Positions 16,140 through 23,796 of a stretch of 64,000 nt of DNA are shown here, piece by piece. Made by a program: the position numbers and the translations under genes. The notes beneath the pieces were generated by a model that was not told where the DNA came from, made no database searches, and saw nothing but the letters and a program-made list of their open reading frames with translations. The DNA is from Paenibacillus zeirhizosphaerae (GTDB lineage: Bacteria > Bacillota > Bacilli > Paenibacillales > Paenibacillaceae). Position 1 is the stretch's first letter, and every line of letters starts with the position of its first letter. Location: NCBI RefSeq assembly GCF_030705605.1, contig NZ_JAPCKK010000016.1:868001-932000 (forward strand). Reading direction: 5' to 3'.

Positions 16140-18383
16140 TTAATTGGCCTGCTTCATTTTCCGGTAGGCTCCGGGCGTGACATTCTCCTTCTTGCGGAAA
16201 GAGCGAATAAAGTTCTGCGGATTCTGGTACTGGAGCCGTTCGGCGATCTCCTTAATGGTCATGTCTGTGTCGATCAGCCATTTCTTCGCCATATCCAGCC
16301 GATAATTCATCAGATAATCACTGAAGGTTGTGCCAAATTCTTTTTTGAAAATACTGCTCAGGTAGTTGGGGTTATAATGCAGCCGGTCCCCGATCATTTC
16401 AAGCGACAGCTCCCGGTCATATTCAGCCCGCACGATAGCAGCAATCTTCTCGGACAGGGAGCGGAACTGCTGGTTGGTCTTCTCCTTCATACTGCGCACC
16501 ATCGGGAAAATGACCTGCTCAACCAGCAACCGCTCCACCTCTTCGGGATTACGGATACTCAGTACCCGCTGATACAGAGCATGATTATCATGGGTCATCA
16601 ACACTTCAATACCGAGCACCTGCTCCAGTTGGATCAGATTATTCACCAGCCGTACAAGCATAACCTCCAGATGGACCGCATTTTTGTTGTGCTTCATCAA
16701 TTCAGCGAGCAGCGGGTACAGCGCGCGCGCAACCTGTCCCTCATCTCCGAGACGAATCGCGTCAAACAGCTGTGTTTCCAGTTGGGCAGGATAATGCAGC
16801 AGCACCGGACCCGAGACGACCTTGGTAATGTCCTCGTAAAATATAATCGACTCTTTGCCCAGATTCAGGCGGTGGTGCAAAGCCTGCTTGCTCATCTCAC
16901 AGGCTTCCTTACTCAGCAGCAGGTTCTCATACGATTTACTGATGCCGATGCTGATGGAGCATTGCAAATACTCCTTTACCGTCCGGATCATTGTGCTGGC
17001 ATACTCCAGCACCTCTCTGCGAATCTCCTGCGCATTAGCTTCGCTGAATGCCACAATGGTCGCCTGGGTGTCATCATTCAAGATGATTGGAAGCAGCCTC
17101 CGTTCCTCCGGAATAACCTCCTCCACCACCTTGTTCACCGCCAACAGCAGCACATCCTTGTCGGATGCCTCCCGCTTGCCGATGTTATCGAGCTGGACGA
17201 GCATCGTAACATACACCCGATTGCCCAAAATATCATAACCGAACCGGGGCAGCTTGCGTTCCAGCTCCTCCTTCGTGACCCGGTTGCGGAACAGATTGAG
17301 CACAAGCTGGGTTTCCAACTGGGGCAGCTCCGACTGGACCAGGGTTTCCAAGCTTTTCTTTTCCGTAACAATCGAGTCGATGGAGTTGATAATCCAGTCG
17401 ATTTCGTTCTTGGACGTGAGGTGATGGCCTTCCGGCAGGCTGCGCTTGATGCGCAGAATCGGCTTGGTAAAGTAAATGGAAATCGCATAAGCCACCACCG
17501 CGATCAACAGAATCAGCAGCAGACCCATTGTGATGAGTCCAAACCGGGTCATTTTTAGGGCATCGTTCACTTCTTTCTGGTCTAGCAGGGTGATATATGT
17601 CCAATTGTTATAAGCAGATTTGGCATACAGCACCTTCAACGGGGCATCGTCAGGCCGATCCAGGGAAAACATGCCCGTATCCTGCTGTGTGGCGACTGTC
17701 CTGGAGATCGAACGCCGTTGAGCATCTGTCAATAAACTTGCTCCCGGATCGGTTTCATACATCAGATCGCCCTGCTTGTTGACAATCAAGACGGCTGGTT
17801 GTTCCCCGGTCTTAATCATGCGATTCAGCGTCCCCAAAGAGATATCCGATAAGGCGATCGCTTGTTTCTTCTTTGAGAACACCGGCAGCGTATTGACAAA
17901 ACGAATACCCGTATCCGTCCTGATCCAGAACAAGCTCTGATCCTGTTTATTTATGTAGTCCTCGTATAATCGGTTCAGGTCATCTTGCTCCAGGTGGGAC
18001 AGGCTTCCGTTCGATACCTGCCATTTCTGATCCAGGCTGATCAGCGTGTAGGTCGCTCCCTCCAGCCCCATCGAAGCAATATAGTTCAGTTGTGAGTTGA
18101 TATTCCGGTAGGCGACAAAGTCCTTTTCAGTTATAGGGTTTGCTACCACCTCGTTAAAAAATGGGGTGGTGCTGAACGTGTTGAAGGCATATTCAATCGT
18201 CTGGATTTTTTGCTCCAGGTTATTTTTAATCTGGGTAATATAACTTTCCTTGCTGTCGGCCACCCGATCGACGACGGAATTCATCGTATGATAGTAAATA
18301 TATATTTCAAAGCTGGTGACCAATCCAATGCCCAAAACCAGAATCGGAATAAAAATTTTGTAAAACATAACCCCTTTTTTCAT
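16140..18383 (-). CDS. Membrane-anchored AraC-family regulator of the pectin cluster
   Basis: A 747-aa sensor-regulator. Helix 1 is at about residues 8-31, an extracellular Cache-like sensor domain spans about 32-285, helix 2 is at about 290-312 (LITMGLLLILLIAVVAYAIS), and a cytoplasmic linker follows. The C-terminal ~100 residues carry two AraC helix-turn-helix motifs (IGDRLHYNPNYLSSIFKKEF and MTIKEIAERLQYQNPQNFIR). This one-component layout is common in Paenibacillus next to LplABC-type importers. It probably senses a pectic sugar or the loaded binding protein and activates the divergent operons; that is inferred from position. ATG with GGAGGATCGCG. Confidence 0.88.
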   Translation of the reverse strand: MKKGVMFYKIFIPILVLGIGLVTSFEIYIYYHTMNSVVDRVADSKESYITQIKNNLEQKIQTIEYAFNTFSTTPFFNEVVANPITEKDFVAYRNINSQLNYIASMGLEGATYTLISLDQKWQVSNGSLSHLEQDDLNRLYEDYINKQDQSLFWIRTDTGIRFVNTLPVFSKKKQAIALSDISLGTLNRMIKTGEQPAVLIVNKQGDLMYETDPGASLLTDAQRRSISRTVATQQDTGMFSLDRPDDAPLKVLYAKSAYNNWTYITLLDQKEVNDALKMTRFGLITMGLLLILLIAVVAYAISIYFTKPILRIKRSLPEGHHLTSKNEIDWIINSIDSIVTEKKSLETLVQSELPQLETQLVLNLFRNRVTKEELERKLPRFGYDILGNRVYVTMLVQLDNIGKREASDKDVLLLAVNKVVEEVIPEERRLLPIILNDDTQATIVAFSEANAQEIRREVLEYASTMIRTVKEYLQCSISIGISKSYENLLLSKEACEMSKQALHHRLNLGKESIIFYEDITKVVSGPVLLHYPAQLETQLFDAIRLGDEGQVARALYPLLAELMKHNKNAVHLEVMLVRLVNNLIQLEQVLGIEVLMTHDNHALYQRVLSIRNPEEVERLLVEQVIFPMVRSMKEKTNQQFRSLSEKIAAIVRAEYDRELSLEMIGDRLHYNPNYLSSIFKKEFGTTFSDYLMNYRLDMAKKWLIDTDMTIKEIAERLQYQNPQNFIRSFRKKENVTPGAYRKMKQAN

Positions 18384-18556
18384 CGCGATCCTCCATCAAA
18401 CCATGTAATTATATGTAATTATAGCGTTTCCAATGTGAGTAATCTATGAATTTTTTACATGCAGAAGCGGGGGCCAATAGCTCCTTGAACTGGGTTACTT
18501 TTATTGTATGTTGTGAGATACTCCGTGCATCCCCCTATCTCAAACATAGCCCAAAT

Positions 18557-18584
18557 AGGCCAACCAGAAGTTTCCGGCTGACCT
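18557..18584 (-). terminator. Stem-loop downstream of the AIM24-family gene
   Basis: On the minus strand AGGTCAGCCGGAA pairs with TTCTGGTTGGCCT across a two-base loop, counting three G-U pairs. No strong T tract follows, so termination is possible but uncertain. The rest of 18384-18631 shows nothing else I can name. Confidence 0.4.
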
Positions 18585-18631
18585 AATAATACAACAGTGA
18601 ATAGATAAAACGCATATTATGGTGATGTTAT

Positions 18632-19423
18632 TTATCTGCCGTCCAGCAGATTGCCCAGGCCTCCGAGGATGCTGCCTTCTTCCTTGCGGCCCGATCCGCC
18701 GGCGGCGGAAAGAATACGGTCTGCCATCCTGCTGAACGGCAAGGATTGCACCCATACCTTGCCCGGACCGCGCAGCGTGGCGAAGAACAGCCCCTCACCG
18801 CCAAACAGCGCCGACTTGACCCCTTTCACCATCTCAATATCGTAATCCACCGAGGAAGTCATCGCGACAAGGCAGCCGGTATCCAGCCGGAGCATTTCTC
18901 CAGGCTGCAGTGTTTTCTCCATCACATAACCGCCTGCATGCACGAAGGCAAGCCCGTCGCCCTCCAGCTTCTGCATAATAAAGCCCTCGCCGCCAAAGAA
19001 GCCGGCTCCCAGCTTTCGCTGAAATTCAATACCTACCGAGACGCCTTTGGCCGCACAGAGAAAGGAATCCTTCTGACAGATAATTTTACCGCCATATTGA
19101 ACCAGGTCGAGCGGGATGATTTTCCCTGGATACGGTGAGGCAAAGGTTACAGACCGCTGTCCAGAGCCGCCTGCATGGGTGAACACGGTCATGAACAGAC
19201 TTTCCCCAGTAAGCACCCGGCGGCCGGCGCCCATTAGCTTGCCCATCAATCCCCCGCCCTGGCTGGAGCTTCCATCCCCAAACACAGTCTCCATGCGGAT
19301 TTCCTGATCCATCATCATGAAGCTGCCCGCCTCGGCAATGACGCTTTCACCGGGATCAAGCTGAATCTCCACACACTGCATTTCTTCACCCATAATCGTA
19401 TAATCAATCTCGTGTGCCGCCAT
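18632..19423 (-). CDS. TIGR00266/AIM24-family protein
   Basis: A 263-aa protein of the AIM24/TIGR00266 family, a widespread beta-rich cytoplasmic family of unknown biochemical role. Typical motifs are [20 protein letters not shown] at the N-terminus, [20 protein letters not shown] in the middle, [20 protein letters not shown], and [20 protein letters not shown], followed by a [14 protein letters not shown] segment. The glycine-rich tail ([20 protein letters not shown]) is also family-typical. GGAGGCAACGAA precedes the ATG. An inverted repeat in its upstream region may be an operator shared with the divergent MarR gene. Confidence 0.88.
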   Translation of the reverse strand: MAAHEIDYTIMGEEMQCVEIQLDPGESVIAEAGSFMMMDQEIRMETVFGDGSSSQGGGLMGKLMGAGRRVLTGESLFMTVFTHAGGSGQRSVTFASPYPGKIIPLDLVQYGGKIICQKDSFLCAAKGVSVGIEFQRKLGAGFFGGEGFIMQKLEGDGLAFVHAGGYVMEKTLQPGEMLRLDTGCLVAMTSSVDYDIEMVKGVKSALFGGEGLFFATLRGPGKVWVQSLPFSRMADRILSAAGGSGRKEEGSILGGLGNLLDGR

Positions 19424-19458
19424 TTCGTTGCCTCCTAAGTTCGTTCATATGTTATTTT

Positions 19459-19487
19459 GAACGTATTCAACACTGTTCAATACGTTC
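19459..19487. repeat. Inverted repeat GAACGTATT-N11-AATACGTTC
   Basis: Perfect 9-bp arms separated by 11 bases in the intergenic region between the AIM24 gene and the MarR gene. Partial copies (TTCGTTCA at 19440 and GTTCGTTATTGAA at 19484) flank it. It is a likely protein-binding site for one of the two divergent genes. Confidence 0.5.
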
Positions 19488-19528
19488 GTTATTGAAAACT
19501 GTTTCGTTTAAGTATTGACAATCTAGAT

Positions 19529-19543
19529 GTTTAGATACTAAAC
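19529..19543. promoter_or_regulatory. MarR operator copy 1, overlapping the marR promoter
   Basis: GTTTAGATACTAAAC is a palindrome with 6-bp arms and a 3-base centre. It lies 8 bases after a consensus TTGACA (19515-19520) and covers the -10 region (TAAACT, 18-base spacer). An identical-arm copy occurs at 20029-20043, before the next transcription unit, which supports a real operator used for auto-repression. Confidence 0.65.
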
Positions 19544-19550
19544 TTATGGC

Positions 19551-20012
19551 ATGAAAAAAAACAATCCGATTCCCCAACCATCTAACACATCAAATGAGGC
19601 CAGCCTTCGGCTGGGCCGACTTATTCTGCAACTGCGCAAGCTGGAGAGCGCGCCTCGCGTTTTCGGTGCAGCGGGTGCCTTAACTCCTAGCGAAATTCAT
19701 ACGATCGATGCGATTGGCTGTGACGGCGGGGTCTTGATGAGAGAACTTGCTGACCGTCTGGGGGTTACAAAGGGTGCCGTAACACAAATTATAGACCGTT
19801 TGCAGGAGAAGAAGCTTGTCAAACGCTCTCCTCACCCCCATGTTCCAAAAGGCATTCTCCTGAGCCTTACGGATATCGGCATGGACGCCTATCGTGCTCA
19901 TGAGGAAATGCATCTTGCCTTTTACAACAAGCTGCGGGCAGCTTTTACAGAAGAAGAAATCGCGATCTTTGAAAAATGCGTCACAAAATTCAGCGAAATA
20001 TTGAACGAATAA
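19551..20012 (+). CDS. MarR-family transcriptional regulator
   Basis: A 153-aa winged-helix regulator. The recognition helix is in LADRLGVTKGAVTQIIDRLQ (about residues 67-86) and the wing in EKKLVKRSPHPHVPKGILLS. It controls, by position and by twin operators, itself and the transporter/dehydrogenase unit that followed before decay. No ribosome site precedes the ATG and the probable -10 ends only about 6 bases upstream, so the mRNA may be leaderless. The N-terminal 15 residues (NNPIPQPSNTSN) are low-complexity. Confidence 0.85.
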   Translation: MKKNNPIPQPSNTSNEASLRLGRLILQLRKLESAPRVFGAAGALTPSEIHTIDAIGCDGGVLMRELADRLGVTKGAVTQIIDRLQEKKLVKRSPHPHVPKGILLSLTDIGMDAYRAHEEMHLAFYNKLRAAFTEEEIAIFEKCVTKFSEILNE

Positions 20013-20028
20013 TTTTTTTGCAATTTAA

Positions 20029-20043
20029 GTTTAGGTACTAAAC
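20029..20043. promoter_or_regulatory. MarR operator copy 2, before the decayed transporter
   Basis: GTTTAGGTACTAAAC has the same 6-bp arms as the site at 19529-19543 with one changed centre base. It sits 17 bases after the marR stop and 10 bases before the remnant transporter reading frame, so it would have controlled that unit. Confidence 0.65.
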
Positions 20044-20052
20044 ATATCCTCC

Positions 20053-20196
20053 ATGTTTCAAGTGACCGATATTGCGCTTATTACTCTCCTGTTACCTAAG
20101 GAACAACGGGGACGCGCGCTTGGACTTATCTATTAGCCATTCTGGTATGTATCTTTGCCGGTCGCATGCATCGGCGGCCTATTCGTTCTGAAATAA
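20053..20196 (+). pseudogene. Remnant of an MFS drug-efflux transporter
   Basis: Reading plus-strand frame from the ATG at 20053 gives IALITLLLPKEQRGRALGL, a recognisable MFS (DHA2-type) segment around the cytoplasmic RGRALG loop, then a stop at 20134-20136. The same frame continues as FWYVSLPVACIGGLFVLK and a second stop at 20194-20196. Only about 45 of roughly 450 codons remain, so large internal and terminal deletions have occurred. Its place after MarR and an operator suggests a former MarR-controlled efflux pump. Confidence 0.6.
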
Positions 20197-20209
20197 GGAG
20201 AGAGAAATA

Positions 20210-21328
20210 ATGCGTGATTCGATTCTTGTGATTGGTGGCTACGGCCATGTGGGAAGCAAAATATGTAGAAGACTTGCCGAGCGTTATCCTGGGAAGGTAT
20301 ATGCTGCAGGCAGAAGCTTGTAAAAGGCGGAAGCATTCACTTTTGACACAGAGGGCAAGGTTCTCCCTATGCAGATCGATATAAACAAAGCAATAACTCC
20401 TGACATCTTGTCTTCTTTCAAAGTAGCCGTCATGTGCCTGGACCAGCAAAATACAGATTTCGTGCAAGTCTGTCTGCAACAAGGGATTCATTACACAGAT
20501 ATCTCGGCTGACTATAGCTTCTTATCGAAGGTTGAACAGCTTCGTCCAACGAACGGCTCTCAGGGAGCTACTGCTGTACTCAGCGTTGGATTAGCGCCTG
20601 GATTAACTAACCTGTTGGCACTGCAAGCGAGCCGTCAGTTAGATAAGGTTGATGAGATCCATATTTCGATCATGCTAGGCCTCGGAGATTCTCATGGCAG
20701 AGCAGCGATTGAATGGACCGTCGATAATCTCCGTCAGAACTTCAGTACTTTGGAGCAGGGAGAGACTGTTGAAAGAGTGAGTTTCACGGACGGAAGAGCA
20801 ACAGACTTTGGCAGCGATATGGGAACAAGAACCGCCTACCGCTTTAATTTTGCGGATCAGCATATTTTGCAGCGTACGCTGCAATCAAGCGTAGCTACAC
20901 GGTTATGCTTCGATAGTGAATGGGTTACGAAGGGAATTGCCGCGCTGAAGCGGGCTAGGGCCCTCCGCCTGCTTAACGTTCCGAGGGTACGGGAGCTTAT
21001 GATGAATCTTCTGTCCTCCATCCAGATCGGAAAACCGATTTATGCCGTCAAAGTTGAAGCTCGCGGCTGGAAGCAGAACAAGCCTGCTTTGGCGGAATGC
21101 TTTCTCCGCGGCTCGCATGAGGCGGATGCCACCGCTGCTGCGGCAGCGGTTGTTGCGACAAAGCTCTATGCTGCGGAGCTTCCTCAAGGAATTTACCATA
21201 TCGAAGAATGGTTTGACTATACAGCATTTGAGAAGCCATTAACCGGAGTTGTAGAGATGGCCGAGCGGTTGACCTTATTCCCACCCGGCTTGAATTTTTA
21301 CAAGCTTGGACGCAGGGTATCACCATAA
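20210..21328 (+). pseudogene. Saccharopine-dehydrogenase-like NAD(P)-binding protein with an in-frame stop
   Basis: The true start is ATG at 20210 with AAGGAGAG 8 bases upstream. It opens with SILVIGGYGHVGSKICRRLA, a Rossmann GGxGxxG nucleotide site. After AAGRSL an in-frame TAA (20321-20323) stops translation; the same frame continues from KAEAFTFDTEGK to 21328, adding 334 codons. The body (SVGLAPGLTNLLALQASRQL, and so on) matches saccharopine-dehydrogenase-like oxidoreductases. A single base change (for example GAA or CAA to TAA) explains the break. The downstream ATG at 20369 could yield a protein without the nucleotide site, probably inactive. Confidence 0.78.
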
Positions 21329-21362
21329 TCAGTTTTGACTTGTGACAAACATCATTATAAAA

Positions 21363-21376
21363 TTGACATAAGTCAA
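21363..21376. promoter_or_regulatory. Operator-like palindrome before the second MarR gene
   Basis: TTGAC-ATAA-GTCAA is a perfect 5-bp-arm inverted repeat 40 bases before the ATG. Its left arm extends to TTGACA, a consensus -35 box, so protein binding here would block transcription. The sequence differs from the GTTTAG palindromes, indicating a separate regulator. Confidence 0.5.
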
Positions 21377-21416
21377 CTATATTCAATTCATTGATCTATG
21401 AGGCAAGGTGAAAAAA

Positions 21417-21878
21417 ATGAATGACGACCCACACAAAAATATGCGAAGAGCACAGTTGGAGCTGAAGCTCGGTGAACAACTCAATGCCCTGATTACTTCA
21501 TCTCATGCGCTAAACGTAAAAACTGCTGCTCGGTTTGATTCTTCCCTCCAGCCTGCTGCGTTCCATATTGTCCGCTGGCTTTATTCATATGGCCCTACAA
21601 GCGCCTCTGCATTGGCAGAATCCACGGCTATGGATCGCAGCTCCGTTAGCCGTCTCGTCAAGCAGTTGGAGCTTCTGGGATATGTGAAAAGAGAATCCTC
21701 CCCCGATGATCGTCGAGGAATCCAACTATCTCTCACAGAGCTTGGGCGGCAAAAAGTGAAGGACGCCATGAAAGAAAAAGAAGTCGCCTATTTTGAGCGC
21801 ATTTCTACATGGAACGAGGATCAGCTTGAACATTTTATCAGAATGCTGGAGATTTTTAATGGATTTGATGTCAAGTAA
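21417..21878 (+). CDS. Second MarR-family regulator
   Basis: A 153-aa winged-helix regulator. The recognition region is SASALAESTAMDRSSVSRLV (about residues 60-79), and the wing contains KRESSPDDRRGIQLSLTELG with the family-conserved D-R. I prefer ATG at 21417 over GTG at 21408 because AAGGTGA (21405-21411), the Shine-Dalgarno core, would lie inside the longer form. It is only distantly similar to the MarR at 19551. No target gene follows; the next gene is convergent. It may have regulated the decayed dehydrogenase or itself. Confidence 0.85.
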   Translation: MNDDPHKNMRRAQLELKLGEQLNALITSSHALNVKTAARFDSSLQPAAFHIVRWLYSYGPTSASALAESTAMDRSSVSRLVKQLELLGYVKRESSPDDRRGIQLSLTELGRQKVKDAMKEKEVAYFERISTWNEDQLEHFIRMLEIFNGFDVK

Positions 21879-21955
21879 CCAACAACTTACTTACGACTGG
21901 AGAATACATCTAAAATCATCTTCGCTTCCATCGTCCCTTCCTTCCCTATACATGC

Positions 21956-22000
21956 AAAAAAAACAGGGAGCTCGAAATAAACGAGCTTCCCTGTTTTTTT
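21956..22000. terminator. Bidirectional intrinsic terminator
   Basis: AACAGGGAGCTCG pairs with CGAGCTTCCCTGTT around AAATAAA, flanked by an A tract and a T tract. It ends both the plus-strand MarR gene and the minus-strand 127-aa gene. Confidence 0.85.
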
Positions 22001-22008
22001 GGTATGAC

Positions 22009-22392
22009 TTAAGCAGACACTGCGTTAACCTGAGCGAAGTTAACATAAACGATAGAGCCTGCAGTAAGGCCAGAGGTAAGTGGGGTAGTTACAGTAGCTT
22101 CGAATCCATTACCATCAACACTAATGATACGGCCTTGAAAAGCTGTGCTATCCAGAGTAACGGTTACCGGTGTACTTGCGAGAGCCCATCCGTACATCCG
22201 TTGTTGTAAGGACGGCCCTACAAAAGGTTGCGAAGTCACTGGCTGTGTGTTTGTATCATAAAAGTTCTGACTTTGACCATAGTAAGGAGTGCTCCCGAAG
22301 CATTTGATTTTCACTCTACCCTTTGCCTTAACTTTTCTTGGAGCCTTTCTAACTATTTGACTGTAGTTTTTTACACGCATTGTTTTTGCCAT
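22009..22392 (-). CDS. Unknown 127-aa protein
   Basis: I do not recognise this family. The first ~30 residues are very basic (KNYSQIVRKAPRKVKAKGRV), then a Cys and a Tyr/Gln/Asn-rich part (STPYYGQSQNFYDTNTQPVT), and a C-terminal ~60-residue beta-rich half (PVTVTLDSTAFQGRIISVDG) that resembles small barrel or spore-surface-like modules. There is no signal peptide or membrane helix. A GGGAGGC site precedes the ATG and a terminator follows, so it is a complete stand-alone unit. A CATAGAATA sequence about 40 bases upstream matches a sigma-K -10 pattern, but no -35 was found; a coat-protein role is only a guess. Confidence 0.65.
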   Translation of the reverse strand: MAKTMRVKNYSQIVRKAPRKVKAKGRVKIKCFGSTPYYGQSQNFYDTNTQPVTSQPFVGPSLQQRMYGWALASTPVTVTLDSTAFQGRIISVDGNGFEATVTTPLTSGLTAGSIVYVNFAQVNAVSA

Positions 22393-22512
22393 GGTATTTC
22401 TGCCTCCCTTTATTTGAGATATTGTATTCTATGACTATAAAAGGAAGGCGGCTTGGACAAATACTCTAGTAGAATCGTGGAATTTTAATAGTTTTATATC
22501 ACGCAAGGCTTT

Positions 22513-22716
22513 TTGGAATGGCCAGGTGAACCGATTCGGCGTCCATACCCAATGAGGTCAAGGCAGCTAGTCTATCGCCGCGTATTCGTAGCAATGACGA
22601 TCCTGAAATTCCTCAGTCAGGACGCTCAGACGCGAATGGAGTACGAGGCTCGACTGAAATTCCTGCGTGACGAGACAGCCAGAGCCGAAGGAGCACTGAG
22701 GTTAATGAGGGTATGA
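22513..22716 (+). pseudogene. C-terminal remnant of a PD-(D/E)XK (Rpn-type) nuclease/transposase
   Basis: The 67-codon frame ends in TILKFLSQDAQTRMEYEARL followed by KFLRDETARAEGAL, the characteristic C-terminal helix region of Rpn/PD-(D/E)XK-family putative transposases. The nuclease core with its catalytic residues is absent; the first 30 codons (EWPGEPIRRPYP) show no family resemblance. It is a leftover of a mobile or recombination-promoting gene at the edge of the CRISPR module. Confidence 0.55.
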
Positions 22717-22733
22717 CAAACAGGAAAGTGTTG

Positions 22734-22812
22734 CTAAACGCTCATGCTCGAAAAACATAACTGGATCGGTCCCCGAACTTGTCCGCATTTAAAATCCCCC
22801 GTGTTCACGCCT
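22734..22812 (-). pseudogene. Fragment of a second, diverged cas7
   Basis: The minus strand encodes TGDFKCGQVRGPIQLCFS, which aligns with TGDFKCGQVRGPVQLCFS inside the intact Cas7 of this window (around 23340-23400). Nearly all nucleotide differences are at third codon positions, so this is a diverged homologue and not a recent copy of the neighbour. A stop codon bounds it on each side, leaving about 25 codons. It lies about 95 bases beyond the cas7 stop, where cas4 would be expected. Confidence 0.65.
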
Positions 22813-22857
22813 GTTTATTAACCGATTTTTAGTTATTTAGCACAGCAAATAGATGTA

Positions 22858-22893
22858 CTTGTAATCCACACGCTCCCTCCGAGAGCAGCATGT
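22858..22893 (-). repeat. Single degenerate type I-C-like CRISPR repeat (candidate)
   Basis: On the minus strand GCTCTC-GGA-GGGAGC forms a hairpin and is followed by GTGTGGATTACAAGT. Type I-C repeats have such a stem (…CTCC…GGAG…) followed by GCGTGGATTGAAAT. The match has a 2-base insertion and other changes. Only one copy exists, 14 bases from the cas7 stop, so it is at most a decayed relic; chance similarity cannot be excluded. Confidence 0.35.
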
Positions 22894-22906
22894 TCCTTGC
22901 AGATTT

Positions 22907-23764
22907 CTATAACATCTCAATCAATTCGACTCCGACAGGCACGTTTTCTTTGTCCACAGATATTTCATACTGTTTGAATCCTCTTGGTGGTGCGCTTTTG
23001 TCCTGCAACCTTGCTTCGATTAGATCAAAAAGTGCAGCTGCCGGAGCATTGCCCAGCTCAGATTCATGTTTGAATACAAAGAGTTTACGTGCCGACATCT
23101 TACCTCGCGCTGCCGAATGATCATGGTCAAACATCAACTTTAATGCTTCAAAGAATAGGTTGAGATCGTCCTCCGTGAACCCTGTTTTCTGCGCAAACTT
23201 GGCGGAGATGAACCCTTCTACTCTGTACAACGCATAGGGCACTATATATTTTCTCCCCATCGTCCGATTCTCCGAAGCATTTTCTTTTTCCGTTGTAGAG
23301 GCCATACGCGTAATTGTAACCTCTTGTGGAAGAATAGGATCTTCGCTTTTGGAGAAGCACAATTGAACAGGCCCTCGCACCTGTCCGCATTTAAAATCTC
23401 CTGTATCCATAACTGCCCCAAATGTCCGAACGTCAAAAAAACGTTGGCACATATATGCCTGAGCCGTCATTTTATCATCCTTGTTATCTTTTGTCGTAAG
23501 CCCCGTGGCTTCATAGGCCTCTTTCTGCTTATTATTCAGAACAGCGCCCTCGCTGACGTAAATATCAAATCCTTCTTCCCCTTCACGGGCATACTGCACA
23601 TAGTTGCGTACTTTGCGCTTCAAGCTGACATCTGTGACGATGCCATGGCCTGTCTGGGGATCAATGCGCGGCATGTTACCGGCATCCGGATCACCGTTTG
23701 GATTGCCGTTCTCCACATCATAGTACAGAACAAATTCATAACGATTAGCCAATAGTTCACTCAT
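22907..23764 (-). CDS. cas7: CRISPR type I-C backbone protein Cas7 (Csd2)
   Basis: A 285-aa RAMP protein that coats the crRNA as the repeated backbone subunit of Cascade/I-C. Family marks are the N-terminal NRYEFVLYYDVENGNPNGDP, GHGIVTDVSLKRKVRNYVQY, TFGAVMDTGDFKCGQVRGPV and the C-terminal HDHSAARGKMSARKLFVFKH. Length is normal, with no frameshift. GAGGAGGCAATAAA precedes the ATG, 32 bases after the cas8c stop. In complete I-C loci cas4-cas1-cas2 and the array follow; here nothing intact follows. Confidence 0.95.
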   Translation of the reverse strand: MSELLANRYEFVLYYDVENGNPNGDPDAGNMPRIDPQTGHGIVTDVSLKRKVRNYVQYAREGEEGFDIYVSEGAVLNNKQKEAYEATGLTTKDNKDDKMTAQAYMCQRFFDVRTFGAVMDTGDFKCGQVRGPVQLCFSKSEDPILPQEVTITRMASTTEKENASENRTMGRKYIVPYALYRVEGFISAKFAQKTGFTEDDLNLFFEALKLMFDHDHSAARGKMSARKLFVFKHESELGNAPAAALFDLIEARLQDKSAPPRGFKQYEISVDKENVPVGVELIEML

Positions 23765-23796
23765 TTTATTGCCTCCTCTTTGAGATCATGTTAATT

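Noticed and set aside
18417-18434. cre site upstream of the AraC-type gene (ATTATAGCGTTTCCA)
   Set aside because: Two of the most conserved consensus positions (TG start and the W before the last CA) do not match.
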